DNA of 64,000 nucleotides from Pseudidiomarina aestuarii (GCF_003987355.1 NZ_PIPR01000001.1:372001-436000); one strand, 5' to 3'. Positions 16,833-26,424 are shown, counted from the first letter of the stretch. A program made the numbers and translations. The notes: generated by a model not told the origin, from the sequence alone.

Positions 16833-19220
16833 ATGAAATTCAGTGAACAGTGGTTACGGACCTGGGTAAACCCAACATTGTCGAGCTTAGAGTTATCGGA
16901 ACAACTCAGCATGGCAGGACTCGAAGTTGACGGTATTGAGCCGGTCGCAGAGCATTTCTCAGGTGTTGTAGTCGGTGAAGTGGTGAAGTGTTGGCAGCAT
17001 CCAGATGCCGATAAGTTGCAAGTGACCGAAGTCAATATTGGTACCGATGAATTGCAAACGATCGTCTGTGGCGCACCCAATTGCCGAGCCGGACTTAAAG
17101 TTGCTGTGGCGACTGTTGGTGCCGTGTTACCGGGCGACTTTAAAATTAAGAAAGCAAAATTACGTGGGCAGCCGTCGAATGGCATGCTGTGCTCAGCGTC
17201 AGAACTGGGTTTGAGTGATGACCATGATGGTATTTTGGAACTTCCGAAAGATGCACCGCTCGGGCAAGACTATCGCGAGTATTTAGGCTTAGACGATGTC
17301 ACTTTAGATGTAGATTTAACACCGAATCGTGCGGATTGCTTGGGCGTTCGCGGTATCGCTCGCGAAGTAGGCGTGCTCAACCGATTACCGGTCACTGAAC
17401 CGATTATTGAAGCGGTGAAGCCATCCATTAATGACGAACGAGCTATTATCTTGGACGCTCCTGCAGCGTGTCCACGTTATTTAGGTCGAGTCGTGCGCGG
17501 GATTAATGTAAAAGCGCCATCACCGCTGTGGTTGCAAGAGCGGTTGCGTCGCAGTGGTGTACGCAGTATTGATGCAGTGGTTGATGTAACCAACTACATT
17601 TTGCTCGAGTTAGGGCATCCGATGCACGCCTTTGATTTGGCTAAAATTGACGGTTCTATTCATGTTCGTATGGCGCTGCAAGGTGAAACGTTAACCTTGT
17701 TGGACGGTCAAGAAGTCACCCTTCAAGACGATGTCCTGGTGATTGCTGATGAGAGTAAAGCGCTTGCTATGGCTGGTGTTTTCGGTGGTGAAGACAGCGG
17801 CGTGAGCGACACGTCACAAGATATATTTCTAGAGTCTGCCTTCTTCAGCCCGAACGCAATAGCAGGGCGTGCTCGTCGTTTTGGTTTGCATACAGATGCC
17901 TCGCATCGCTATGAGCGTGGTGTCGATCCTGAATTGCAGCGCGACGCGATGGAACGCGCAACTGCACTATTGATTGAAATTTGTGGCGGTGAGCCGGGCC
18001 CTATTGTCGAAGCGGTTGCCTCAGAGCAGTTACCTAAGCCAGCTCAAGTCACTTTGCGTGCTGAACGATTACAGAAAGTACTAGGCATAACTATCGCTGC
18101 TGAGGAAGTCACTGAAATTCTAGAGCGACTTGGCTTCAAAGTGGTTACTACGGATGCTGGTTGGGATGTTACTGTGCCGACGTTCCGATTCGACATCAGT
18201 ATTGAAGAAGACCTGATCGAAGAAGTGGCGCGAATCTACGGTTATCATCGTATTCAAGCATCAGCACCAGCGGCGCAATTACGGATGATTCCGCGCCAAG
18301 AACGTCGCAGTAGCGCTGATAACGTTAAGCGTCTGTTGATTGACCGAGGTTACCAAGAAGCGATTACCTATAGCTTTGTCGACCCTAAGCATCAAGCGAT
18401 GTTGTTTGACGACATTGCAGCATTAACTCTGCCGTACCCTATTTCATTAGATATGTCATCGATGCGTGTGAGTTTATGGCCCGGTCTGATTGGTGCAGTC
18501 ACTCATAACCAAAAGCGTCAGCAACCGGTATTGGCCTTCTGTGAAACGGGTCTTCGGTTTGTACCGGACCCGCAAGCAGAAAACGGTGTGCATCAGCAAG
18601 CCATGGTTGCCGGTATTCGCGCGGGAAAAGCGGCGGCAGAACATTGGAGTGAAGGTGAGCGGGCGGTCGACTTTTACGATATCAAGGGTGATGTCGAAGC
18701 ACTGTTGGCAAATCGAGGCATTGAAGGAACGTGCCGCTTTGTTGAAGATCATCACCCAGCGCTGCATCCAGGTCAATCAGCTGCTATTTTTGCTGCCGAG
18801 AAGCGCATTGGTTGGGTGGGAGCTATTCATCCTCAGTTCGAGAAGAAACTTGGCCTGAATGGTCGCACTTACGTATTTGAACTTGAATTAGCAGCGGTGA
18901 CTGAGCGACGTTTACCGCAGGCTGTCGGTGTATCGAAGTTCCCGTCCATTCGACGCGATATCGCGGTAGTGTTGAAGCAATCGATTGCAGCAGGCGAAGT
19001 GATTGCGGCCATTGAAAATATTGGCGTAAATCATTTAGTTGGCCTAAACTTATTTGATGTTTATCAGGGGCCTGGGGTCGCAGAAGGGCATCGCAGTCTT
19101 GCGTTGTCATTGACATTACAGCACCCAGAGCGCACCCTCGAAGAACAAGAGATCAATGCCACAATCAAAATAGTGGTGGAGATGTTGACAGCTGAGTTTG
19201 GGGCAACCCTACGGGAGTGA
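16833..19220 (+). CDS. pheT: Phenylalanyl-tRNA synthetase, beta subunit
   Basis: Beta chain of 795 residues, same as E. coli (795). Domains in order: N-terminal tRNA-binding OB fold ([23 protein letters not shown], 39-148), the B3/B4 editing domain (about 210-400, [17 protein letters not shown] just before), B5 (400-475), the catalytic-like core, and a C-terminal ferredoxin-fold anticodon-binding domain ([14 protein letters not shown] onward). It is followed immediately by ihfA. Confidence 0.97.
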   Translation: MKFSEQWLRTWVNPTLSSLELSEQLSMAGLEVDGIEPVAEHFSGVVVGEVVKCWQHPDADKLQVTEVNIGTDELQTIVCGAPNCRAGLKVAVATVGAVLPGDFKIKKAKLRGQPSNGMLCSASELGLSDDHDGILELPKDAPLGQDYREYLGLDDVTLDVDLTPNRADCLGVRGIAREVGVLNRLPVTEPIIEAVKPSINDERAIILDAPAACPRYLGRVVRGINVKAPSPLWLQERLRRSGVRSIDAVVDVTNYILLELGHPMHAFDLAKIDGSIHVRMALQGETLTLLDGQEVTLQDDVLVIADESKALAMAGVFGGEDSGVSDTSQDIFLESAFFSPNAIAGRARRFGLHTDASHRYERGVDPELQRDAMERATALLIEICGGEPGPIVEAVASEQLPKPAQVTLRAERLQKVLGITIAAEEVTEILERLGFKVVTTDAGWDVTVPTFRFDISIEEDLIEEVARIYGYHRIQASAPAAQLRMIPRQERRSSADNVKRLLIDRGYQEAITYSFVDPKHQAMLFDDIAALTLPYPISLDMSSMRVSLWPGLIGAVTHNQKRQQPVLAFCETGLRFVPDPQAENGVHQQAMVAGIRAGKAAAEHWSEGERAVDFYDIKGDVEALLANRGIEGTCRFVEDHHPALHPGQSAAIFAAEKRIGWVGAIHPQFEKKLGLNGRTYVFELELAAVTERRLPQAVGVSKFPSIRRDIAVVLKQSIAAGEVIAAIENIGVNHLVGLNLFDVYQGPGVAEGHRSLALSLTLQHPERTLEEQEINATIKIVVEMLTAEFGATLRE

Positions 19221-19225
19221 GCATT

Positions 19226-19519
19226 ATGGCGCTAACAAAGGCAGAAATGGCCGAGCGTTTGTTCGACAAGCACGGTATCAACAAACGTGATGCAAAGGAA
19301 TTGGTAGAGCATTTTTTTGAAGCCATTCGGCATTCGTTAGAAAATGGTGAACCAGTGAAATTGTCTGGTTTTGGAAATTTTGAGCTACGGACCAAGAACG
19401 AACGTCCTGGCCGTAATCCAAAAACCGGAGAAGACATCCCCATTTCAGCACGTCGCGTTGTGACTTTTCGGCCCGGCCAAAAGTTGAAACAACGCGTGAG
19501 TAGCGCTAAACCTGACTAA
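19226..19519 (+). CDS. ihfA: Integration host factor, alpha subunit
   Basis: DNA-bending nucleoid protein of 97 residues, [17 protein letters not shown] at the N-terminus as in E. coli IhfA. The beta-arm region ([33 protein letters not shown]) holds the Pro that intercalates in the minor groove. The ATG at 19226 is preferred over an upstream in-frame start at 19217 that overlaps pheT. Ribosome binding site GGGAG lies inside the pheT end. Terminal gene of the pheST-ihfA unit. Confidence 0.97.
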   Translation: MALTKAEMAERLFDKHGINKRDAKELVEHFFEAIRHSLENGEPVKLSGFGNFELRTKNERPGRNPKTGEDIPISARRVVTFRPGQKLKQRVSSAKPD

Positions 19520-19553
19520 TCCTCTCTCGTTTTATTCTCAACTCAAAAAGCAA

Positions 19554-19575
19554 GGCGTCGAGGTTACTCGACGCC
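19554..19575 (-). terminator. Terminator at the end of the S46 peptidase gene
   Basis: A 9-bp perfect stem GGCGTCGAG/CTCGACGCC with loop GTTA overlaps the peptidase stop codon (19564-19566). On the minus strand TTGCTTTTTG follows. It can also stop ihfA transcripts from the other side. Confidence 0.7.
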
Positions 19576-21723
19576 AAGTTCCTTGAGTAAATTATCCGCT
19601 TTATCAACGTGCTTCATTTGCCACAGCATAAAGCGCCAATCGACTTGAATAGAGCGGGTATTATCGAGATTGAAATCCCAATCTGAGATAATCGAGTCGA
19701 GTGTGCCGTCAAAGGCCAACCCAACAAACTCGCCTTTACTATTGAGCACCGCAGAACCTGAATTGCCGCCGGTAATGTCCAGTGTTGCCAAGAAGTTCAC
19801 CGGAACTGAATCAAGCGATTCGACATAATAATCGCCATAGTCTTTAGCAGCGATAGCAGCTAATTGATTGGCCGGCGCATTAAACTCGCCCTCCCCAGTA
19901 GCTTTCTCGGTGATGCCACGCAATGTCGTAAAAGCTGTCCAGGCCGTGCCGTCATAGGTACCATGACCGCGGCCTTCAACAGTTCCGAAGGTAACGCGTA
20001 AAGTACTGTTAGCATCTGGGTAAACGGCTTCACCTTGGCTGTTCATATAGGCGATTTTTGCGCGCATGTAGCTAGCATAGGCTTGCTGAATTTTACCGCC
20101 ACGTTCTTCACGTTCCGCTTCGCGTTCCCGATCAAATGCATAGAGCCCAACTGCAGCGCGTACAAATGCATCGTCGGTATCCGCCATTTGTGCGGGTGAT
20201 TGCTTCAGTAGCTCTAACCGAGCTTCAAGATCGAGTAGTGTGGTATTGGCATACCAGCTATCGATGAGATTACGAATATCCGCGTCACTCATGTTATTAC
20301 TGATACCCATTTGCTGATCAAAATCAGCATTCCGCTCTGCTTCTGGAAGGTTTGCATAGGCACTGAGGTTATGAAAATCGAGTGCTTTTTCGACTTCAAC
20401 ATCAAAGTTGCGCTCCATACCACGCAAGAACGCTTCAAAGCGCGGCAGGTCGCGTTCCTGATAGCCGAGGTCACGGTCGCTATCTGGCTTCTGCTGTTCT
20501 TCGGCGAGGCGATACAATGCTCGCGCAACACCAAGCAGTCGCGGGCTTGCGTTATTTAAATAATAGTCTGCGCGGCTCTGTGCTTGTGACTCCGCGAGCA
20601 ACGATTCGATGGCTTCGAGATCATCAGCGTAAGCTTCGCGATTTGATTCCGAGCTCATGACCCAATCGGTCAACGCGGCATGTTCTGCGCGCTTGCGCTC
20701 AAGCATTTCGCCTTCACCATAACTATCGAGCATTCCCTGACGATTTTTCAGGTAATTGTTCAAGCCTGCAACACGGCTAGCATATTTCAGTTCAGCATCC
20801 TTATTGGTTGCTGTTACAGAATCAATAATCGCTAGCTGCGTGGTGAAATTCTCGACCGTTTTAGGGTAACTCCACTCAAAGGTTGATTCCACTTCAGAAG
20901 GAAGGCGGTGACGATTGGTGCTGCCCGGGTAACCGAGCGCCATGACAAAGTCGCCTTCATTTAATGGACTTGAAGCGAGTTCCAGATGAAAGTCAGGTGC
21001 ATAAGGTACGTTGTCTTCGTGATATTCAGCTGACTCACCTTCGGGAGTTACGTAAGCACGTAAAAAGCTGTAATCGCCTGTATGCCGGGGCCACATCCAG
21101 TTGTCGGTATCGCCGCCAAATTTACCAACGCCCTCAGCTGGAGCGTGAACCAAACGGACGTCTTTAATTTCCAGTTGTTTAATTAAAAAATATTCAAGGC
21201 TGCCATAGTAACCAGCCACACGACAACGGTGTCCAGCGTCAGCTTCACATTCGGCAACTAATCGCTTTTGATTCGCTTCGATGGCATCTAAGCGCGCTTT
21301 ACCATCCAATTGAGCCGTATCGCTATCAATAATTTGTTCTGTGACTTGTGTCACCTCTTTAGTGACATAAATACGACTGCCTGGAGCCGCGGGTAATTCG
21401 TCATGGATAGTGCTTGCTAGAAAGCCGTTCGCAAGCAGATCATTTTCTGGAGTTGAGTTGTGCGCAATACTGTTATAAACACAGTGGTGGTTGGTTGCTA
21501 CCAAGCCTTGTGGTGATACAAATGACGCAGAACAACCACCAAGGCTGACAATCGCACCCATCGGAAATTCAGTGAGTTTGGTTAAATCACTCGGGTTAAG
21601 TTCAAGTCCTGTAGCTTTTAATTCCGCGGCAATTTCAGGTAATTGCTGTGGCATCCACATGCCTTCATTAGCATGAGCCGTTGCACTGACAATCGCCAGT
21701 GCGATAAGCGTTCGTTTGATCAT
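19564..21723 (-). CDS. S46 family dipeptidyl-peptidase (DPP7-like)
   Basis: Secreted serine exopeptidase that releases dipeptides from peptide N-termini in the periplasm. It has 719 residues from the ATG at 21723, which gives a clean signal peptide (KRTLIALAIVSATAHA); a longer frame from 21837 does not. The catalytic His is in TNHHC (77-81) and the nucleophile Ser is in GNSGS near 655. A glycine follows in AFDG (about 673), where Asp/Glu-specific DPP11 enzymes have Arg; this suggests DPP7-type preference for hydrophobic P1 residues. Peptide-feeding marine gammaproteobacteria often carry several S46 genes. Monocistronic, downstream of the chrR terminator. Confidence 0.9.
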   Translation of the reverse strand: MIKRTLIALAIVSATAHANEGMWMPQQLPEIAAELKATGLELNPSDLTKLTEFPMGAIVSLGGCSASFVSPQGLVATNHHCVYNSIAHNSTPENDLLANGFLASTIHDELPAAPGSRIYVTKEVTQVTEQIIDSDTAQLDGKARLDAIEANQKRLVAECEADAGHRCRVAGYYGSLEYFLIKQLEIKDVRLVHAPAEGVGKFGGDTDNWMWPRHTGDYSFLRAYVTPEGESAEYHEDNVPYAPDFHLELASSPLNEGDFVMALGYPGSTNRHRLPSEVESTFEWSYPKTVENFTTQLAIIDSVTATNKDAELKYASRVAGLNNYLKNRQGMLDSYGEGEMLERKRAEHAALTDWVMSSESNREAYADDLEAIESLLAESQAQSRADYYLNNASPRLLGVARALYRLAEEQQKPDSDRDLGYQERDLPRFEAFLRGMERNFDVEVEKALDFHNLSAYANLPEAERNADFDQQMGISNNMSDADIRNLIDSWYANTTLLDLEARLELLKQSPAQMADTDDAFVRAAVGLYAFDREREAEREERGGKIQQAYASYMRAKIAYMNSQGEAVYPDANSTLRVTFGTVEGRGHGTYDGTAWTAFTTLRGITEKATGEGEFNAPANQLAAIAAKDYGDYYVESLDSVPVNFLATLDITGGNSGSAVLNSKGEFVGLAFDGTLDSIISDWDFNLDNTRSIQVDWRFMLWQMKHVDKADNLLKELGVE

Positions 21724-21818
21724 AGTTATTATCTCTGGAAGGTTAGTAAATACCTTCCGACTATAGCGATTTGCTTGGGGTGTGAAAAGCAAAAGCACAG
21801 GTCTAGAAACATACAGAA

Positions 21819-21858
21819 ACAAAAATGCCGACGCCACATCACTGTGGAGTCGGCATTT
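21819..21858 (-). terminator. Rho-independent terminator after chrR
   Basis: A stem AAATGCCGAC/GTCGGCATTT extended by CCACA/TGTGG around TCAC. On the minus strand it is followed by TTTTTGTTTC. It closes the LON-sigma-chrR transcription unit. Confidence 0.85.
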
Positions 21859-21876
21859 GTTTTATATGTTACCAGT

Positions 21877-22548
21877 CTAGCGGAAGAATAGACTGCTGAA
21901 TGGATTCAACAAGCGACTGATACCCGCTGTAAAATGCATTGGAGCATCAAGCGTTGCCAACGTTAAGCAATCTTCGCCTTGTGTTTGCGGAGTATGCTTG
22001 TGGTGTTCGTCTAACAAGATAAAGTCACCGTCGCGATACTCGTTGAATTCGTCATTGAACACACCGTTGATGACTAGCGTTGCTTCACGACCCTTGTGCG
22101 TGTGCTCTGGAACTTGTGCACCATCCGCCATGTAGATTAAGTTCAACATTTCGCCGTTACCAATATCGACTGGCGCACGCCACAACTTGCTCACCATGTG
22201 GTGCCATTGACCAATGCGATGCTCGTTACGCGCTAACGTCGCTGGTAGCGCAAACCGCTTACCTTCTAAAGAGATGTAATCGCGTGCTGCCTCTGCTCGG
22301 ACTTGGATCGGAGCAGGTGAGTTCATAATTGACTCTAGCATGGAGTCAACCACCGTATTCGGCAACGCAGCGTCAGTAACTCGTTCACCGAGCACTTTCA
22401 GCGCGATTTGTTCTTCAATGTCAGCAACGTGCTGCTGGCACTGTGGACACATATCAACGTGCGTACCAATCATTACAAGCATGGCAGGGTTCAATTCACC
22501 TGTAGCATACTGCACCAATAATTGTTCGTGAGGATGTGATTTAATCAT
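21877..22548 (-). CDS. chrR: ChrR-type zinc/cupin anti-sigma factor
   Basis: Anti-sigma of 223 residues. The N-terminal zinc-binding domain has the His-x3-Cys-x2-Cys motif (H30, C34, C37, with His5/7), which in Rhodobacter sphaeroides ChrR holds the ECF sigma factor inactive. The C-terminal cupin has EHTHKGREATLV (H149, H151, E155) and a later His cluster (EHHKH, 182-185), the metal site needed for the singlet-oxygen response in that species. It overlaps the sigma gene by 8 bp, so the two are translationally coupled. Confidence 0.9.
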   Translation of the reverse strand: MIKSHPHEQLLVQYATGELNPAMLVMIGTHVDMCPQCQQHVADIEEQIALKVLGERVTDAALPNTVVDSMLESIMNSPAPIQVRAEAARDYISLEGKRFALPATLARNEHRIGQWHHMVSKLWRAPVDIGNGEMLNLIYMADGAQVPEHTHKGREATLVINGVFNDEFNEYRDGDFILLDEHHKHTPQTQGEDCLTLATLDAPMHFTAGISRLLNPFSSLFFR

Positions 22549-23161
22549 CAGTCTTAATCAACTCTTTCAGTTTTTGAAGCGCAAGCCGAGTACGAGACTT
22601 CACTGTACCCAACGGGATTTCGAGTGCGTCAGCGACTTCTTGCTGCGACTTGCCCTCGATATAAATGAGTTCAACCACCTCTTTTTGGGCGATTGGGAGA
22701 CTTTCGCAATATACAGCTAACTGCTGCAAGAGCAGGTCATCGTCTAATGCGTAGTCGTCATCTAGCGATTCGTTTGTTTCTGCTAATACCGGCCATAAAT
22801 CGTCAGCGCTCAAATCATATTGCCGGTGTTTATTCTTGCGTAAGAAATCAAAACGAATGTTTCGTGCAATAGTAAAAATCCAGGTCGCAGCGGAACCGCG
22901 ATCTGGTTTGAATAAGTGTGCCTTGTGCCATACATTCGTCATTGTTTCTTGAACCAGGTCCATGGCCGTTTGTTCATTACCGAACTGACGGGTAGCATAG
23001 GCCTGGAGCTTTGGGGCAAAATGTTTGAACAATTCCGCAAAAGCTTGACGACTTCTGGATGCTGCAATGCGAGAGAGAAGCTCAGCAGCGTATTCAGCAC
23101 TATCTGGCTGCGCAGAGGACATAGGTTTCCGTTTTGTGGGTGATTCAATCACTGACTGCAT
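22541..23161 (-). CDS. rpoE: ECF sigma factor, RpoE/ECF11 type
   Basis: ECF sigma factor of 206 residues (193 if the internal ATG at 23122 is used). Region 2 spans FAELFKHFAPKLQAYATRQFG to AWIF-like TWIFTIARNIRFDFLRKNK, and region 4 is ESLPIAQKEVVELIYIEGKSQQEVADALEIPLGTVKSRTRLALQKLKEL. Pairing with a ChrR anti-sigma places it with ECF11 sigmas that respond to singlet oxygen or other photooxidative stress. A promoter-like site at 23197-23226 matches what such sigmas recognise, implying autoregulation. Here rpoE names the ChrR-partner family, not the E. coli envelope-stress sigma E. Confidence 0.88.
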   Translation of the reverse strand: MQSVIESPTKRKPMSSAQPDSAEYAAELLSRIAASRSRQAFAELFKHFAPKLQAYATRQFGNEQTAMDLVQETMTNVWHKAHLFKPDRGSAATWIFTIARNIRFDFLRKNKHRQYDLSADDLWPVLAETNESLDDDYALDDDLLLQQLAVYCESLPIAQKEVVELIYIEGKSQQEVADALEIPLGTVKSRTRLALQKLKELIKTDD

Positions 23162-23196
23162 AGTCTATACCTGCTGATTTTTTCCTCAAGTAAAGT

Positions 23197-23226
23197 CTAT
23201 TACGCCTTCTTGTCTAACTTTGATCA
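23197..23226 (-). promoter_or_regulatory. Candidate ECF11 promoter before rpoE
   Basis: On the minus strand, TGATCA is followed after 18 nt by TAATAG, with GCG just before the -10. R. sphaeroides sigma E promoters read approximately TGATCC-N18/19-TAAGA. It lies 36 nt before the rpoE ATG. Confidence 0.6.
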
Positions 23227-23245
23227 CTATAGCTTAAAAAAATGT

Positions 23246-23845
23246 TTATTGGTCACTTTCTTGAACTAATTGGCGTAAAAAACTCAATGCTTCCGAACAA
23301 TCATTCTGTTGTAAAAGTTCTTGTTTGGTACTGGCACAGATTGGCAACAACTCCAACCAACGCATACAAATCCAATCCGCTTGCTGCATCTGTTGGGGAC
23401 ATTTACTCCCCTCAAGTTCAGGATAACTCTCGTATACTTTCGCGAGCTGCTCTGCGAGTAGTGCGTCTTCATGGGTCAATGGCATCGTCGGCCACAAGGC
23501 TTGAGCTTCGACGGTACCGATACGCAATCCATCCGCGGCCGTTGTTACTTCACTCAATTTAAAGCATTGCTCGCCTTCAACGGTGATGCCAAGAAGACCG
23601 TCAGGGAGCGTTTCGAAGTCAATGACGCGAGCCAATGTTCCGATTGGATGAATGTGCGTATTTTGCTCTACACTTCCGGCGTCGTTAAACATACACATTC
23701 CGATGTATCCGGAAGGCTGAGTTGAACAAGCTTCTTTGACCATCCGCAAATAGCGACTTTCAAAGATTCGCAGACGCAACCGCCCGCCCGGCAGCACATG
23801 CGCAGATAATGGAAACAGTGGAACCTGCATGGGTTCGTGACTCAT
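23246..23845 (-). CDS. LON substrate-binding-domain protein
   Basis: Product of about 199 residues from the ATG at 23845 (MSHEPMQVPLFPLSAHVLPGGRLRLRIFESRYLRMV), with upstream AGAGGCG as ribosome binding site; a longer frame from 23899 is possible. It carries only the N-terminal LON fold (PLFPL...LPGG, RIFE.RY) and lacks the AAA+ and protease domains of Lon, so it is a stand-alone PUA-like binding domain of unknown ligand. It is upstream of rpoE-chrR on the same strand and has its own sigma-like promoter shared divergently with the photolyase operon. Confidence 0.85.
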   Translation of the reverse strand: MSHEPMQVPLFPLSAHVLPGGRLRLRIFESRYLRMVKEACSTQPSGYIGMCMFNDAGSVEQNTHIHPIGTLARVIDFETLPDGLLGITVEGEQCFKLSEVTTAADGLRIGTVEAQALWPTMPLTHEDALLAEQLAKVYESYPELEGSKCPQQMQQADWICMRWLELLPICASTKQELLQQNDCSEALSFLRQLVQESDQ

Positions 23846-23921
23846 AGATGACGCCTCTACTCGTACTGCGTTACAGCTACTCATACAGCAGCTGTTCAAA
23901 CGAATTGATTACTTACTGTCC

Positions 23922-23951
23922 AACTTACGCGGATTTAATGACTTTGGTTCA
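23922..23951 (-). promoter_or_regulatory. Candidate ECF11 promoter before the LON gene
   Basis: On the minus strand, TGAACC, 18 nt, TAAGTT, with GCG directly before the -10. It lies 77 nt before the chosen start. It is back to back with the promoter at 23961-23989; the two -35 elements are 9 bp apart. Confidence 0.6.
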
Positions 23952-23960
23952 ATGAAAAGC

Positions 23961-23989
23961 TGAACTTTTCGGGTATTTTTGCGTAAGCT
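23961..23989 (+). promoter_or_regulatory. Candidate ECF11 promoter of the photolyase operon
   Basis: TGAACT, 17 nt, TAAGCT, with GCG directly before the -10, the same layout as the two minus-strand sites. It lies about 82 nt before the first gene of the operon at 24071. Confidence 0.58.
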
Positions 23990-24070
23990 AAAACGGCTTG
24001 GGATGTGCGGTATGGTTACCTGTCTATATTTGTTGAAGTCGAAAGTCACGATCAGTTGGCAAGGAATGTT

Positions 24071-25009
24071 ATGGCTGCGATTAAAGTTGGAATCAGTGCG
24101 TGTTTGCTCGGTGATTTAGTTCGTTACGACGGCGGTCACAAAAAGTCAGCATTTTGCGCGGACGAATTGAGCCGACATGTCGAATTTATCAAGCTTTGTC
24201 CTGAGGTGGGTATCGGACTTCCAATTCCTCGACCCACCATTCGTTTGGAACAGCATGGCGAGGATATCCGTGCCATCATCCCCAAAACCGGAGCTGATGT
24301 GACTGAAGCGCTGCGTGATTTTGCTGACCGCGCGCAATCTCACTTACGCCAAATCAGTGGTTATGTGCTGTGCGCGAAATCACCGAGTTGTGGCATGGAA
24401 CGGGTGAAATTGTATAACCCTGAGACGGGGCATGCCCGCAAAGAAGGCGAAGGGATTTTTGTTCGCCGGTTGCGGGAATTACACCCAGCAATACCAATTG
24501 AGGAGGATGGCAGACTCAATGACTCCCATTTGCGTGAAAACTTTGTATTACGTGTTTTTGTATATGCGGCATGGCAAAACATTAAAACACAACTTGATAA
24601 AGCAACTTTGGTAAATTTCCACACCGATTTAAAGCTGCTGCTGTTAGCTCATGATCAAGCGTTATATCGCGCACTTGGACGTTTTGTTGCCGATTGCCAA
24701 ACTATCACAGAAGACATCGCAGAAGCGTACATTAGGCAAGTGATGACGGCGCTGAGTAAACCGGCGTCACGTGCCAACCACACCAATGTGTTGCAACATA
24801 TCCAAGGCTATTTTAAATCCCAATTGTCGGCCGCACAAAAACAGGAATTAAGTGACTTGATCTTGGCATACCGACAGGGTGAACAACCGTTGTTAGCTCC
24901 ACTGACGCTGATCCGTCATTATCTGCGTGAGTATCCGAACACCTATTTGGCAAGACAGCGATATATTGACCCGTATCCCAACGACTTAAAACTAAGGTAT
25001 GCACTCTAA
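24071..25009 (+). CDS. DUF523/DUF1722 two-domain protein
   Basis: Product of 312 residues from the ATG at 24071, with ribosome binding site AAGGAA; an earlier in-frame start at 24005 overlaps the promoter leader. The N-terminal DUF523 part (GISACLLGDLVRYDGGHK, then CPEVGIGLPIPRP and SPSCGMERV) has conserved cysteines at SACLLG, LCPEVG and SPSCG. The C-terminal DUF1722 part (about 190-312) holds LVNFHTDLKLLLLAHD and a YxEYPNTYLARQRY-like end. This combination commonly precedes photolyase genes; no biochemical function is known to me. Its stop codon overlaps the phrB start (TAATG). Confidence 0.85.
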   Translation: MAAIKVGISACLLGDLVRYDGGHKKSAFCADELSRHVEFIKLCPEVGIGLPIPRPTIRLEQHGEDIRAIIPKTGADVTEALRDFADRAQSHLRQISGYVLCAKSPSCGMERVKLYNPETGHARKEGEGIFVRRLRELHPAIPIEEDGRLNDSHLRENFVLRVFVYAAWQNIKTQLDKATLVNFHTDLKLLLLAHDQALYRALGRFVADCQTITEDIAEAYIRQVMTALSKPASRANHTNVLQHIQGYFKSQLSAAQKQELSDLILAYRQGEQPLLAPLTLIRHYLREYPNTYLARQRYIDPYPNDLKLRYAL

Positions 25010-26424
25010 TGAACACAGGTATTTGGTTTCGAGGTGATTTACGGCGGTTGGACAATCCGGCTGTTACTGCTGCACTTGAAAGTTCGCGAGCACACGATTC
25101 TGAAGCTGTAGTGCATGCTTTGTATATCGCGTGTCCGAAACAATGGGAATTGCATGATTGGGCTCCCATCAAGATTGATTTGTTGTGGCGTCACCTTGAG
25201 CAATTTCGGCAGGAATTGGCTGAATTTGGAATTTTACTTGATATTGAAATAGCGGATGACTGGCGAGCCGCACCGAAGACGGTTTTGCAATTCTGCCAAC
25301 GTCATCAACTCAGTCAAGTGCACGCCAATGCTGAATACCCAGTGCATGAACAACGACGAGATAGAGCTGTTGGCAAATGGCTCACTGACAATGAATGTAG
25401 TCTGCAATTACATCACGGCCTATTACTTGTGCCACCGGTAGTGAAAACCCAGCAAGGGAACGTTTATCAAAAGTTCACACCATTCAATCGTGCTTGGCGC
25501 GAACATCTGGCGCTTACCGGCATCGCGCCTCTGAAAAGTTGGAATCGGATTACGCAGCCGTTGCAGTTAGAACCGATGCCCACCTGTCCTGGACCACGTC
25601 GAGATTCTTCCACATGGGTTGTCGGGGAGGAAAATTGCCGACGAGCTTTGCAACGATATATCGAGGAACATGTCCAAGACTATGATGCTGAGCGTGATTT
25701 CCCAGCACTAGATACCACCTCTCGGTTATCACCGTATTGGGAATTAGGTTGTCTGGGACCCGTGACGGCAGCGCGTGCGCTCCAAAAACTGAGTCCAGAG
25801 TTTCCATATGGTTTGGAACAGGGTGCCGATACTTGGCTCACTGAACTGGCGTGGCGTGAGTTCTACCAACACTTGATGTGTCATATTCCACGGCTGAGTT
25901 ATGGCAAAGCATTTCAACAACATACCGATGCCTTTCCGTGGCGAGACGCAAAAGATGATTTTCAGCGCTGGTGTGACGGACAAACAGGGTTTCCGATTGT
26001 GGATGCTGGTATGCGCCAACTGAAACACGAGGGGTGGATGCATAATCGAGTGCGTATGATTGTTGCTAATTTTTTGGTGAAAGACCTGCGTATTGATTGG
26101 CGCAAGGGCGAACGATACTTTATGCAGAACCTAATAGATGGCAGTTTCCCCGCCAACAACGGGGGGTGGCAGTGGAGCGCCTCAACAGGTACCGACGCAG
26201 TCCCTTATTTTCGCGTGTTTAATCCCACTCGCCAGAGCGAAAAGGTTGATCCTGATGGATCCTACATTCGTAAATGGATTCCAGAACTGAGGGATTGTCC
26301 AACCAAGCAGATTCATGCACCCATGCTATGGTTACAAGCAAGCGGAAACAGTGATTACCCCGCACCCATGGTCGACCATAGTGAGGCTAGAGAAGCATTT
26401 TTGAGTGCATTCAAGGCACTCTGA
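25009..26424 (+). CDS. phrB: Deoxyribodipyrimidine photolyase
   Basis: Light-driven repair of cyclobutane pyrimidine dimers, 471 residues, similar to E. coli PhrB (472). N-terminal alpha/beta antenna-binding domain (TGIWFRGDLRRLDNPA...) and C-terminal FAD domain with the diagnostic DERDFP-like DAERDFPALDTTSRLSPYWELG, ELAWREFYQHLM, GQTGFPIVDAGMRQL, WMHNRVRMIVANFLVKDL and WQWSASTGTDAVPYFRVFNP. Membership of the cryptochrome/photolyase class I group is clear. Translationally coupled to the upstream gene; part of the putative ECF regulon. Confidence 0.96.
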   Translation: MNTGIWFRGDLRRLDNPAVTAALESSRAHDSEAVVHALYIACPKQWELHDWAPIKIDLLWRHLEQFRQELAEFGILLDIEIADDWRAAPKTVLQFCQRHQLSQVHANAEYPVHEQRRDRAVGKWLTDNECSLQLHHGLLLVPPVVKTQQGNVYQKFTPFNRAWREHLALTGIAPLKSWNRITQPLQLEPMPTCPGPRRDSSTWVVGEENCRRALQRYIEEHVQDYDAERDFPALDTTSRLSPYWELGCLGPVTAARALQKLSPEFPYGLEQGADTWLTELAWREFYQHLMCHIPRLSYGKAFQQHTDAFPWRDAKDDFQRWCDGQTGFPIVDAGMRQLKHEGWMHNRVRMIVANFLVKDLRIDWRKGERYFMQNLIDGSFPANNGGWQWSASTGTDAVPYFRVFNPTRQSEKVDPDGSYIRKWIPELRDCPTKQIHAPMLWLQASGNSDYPAPMVDHSEAREAFLSAFKAL

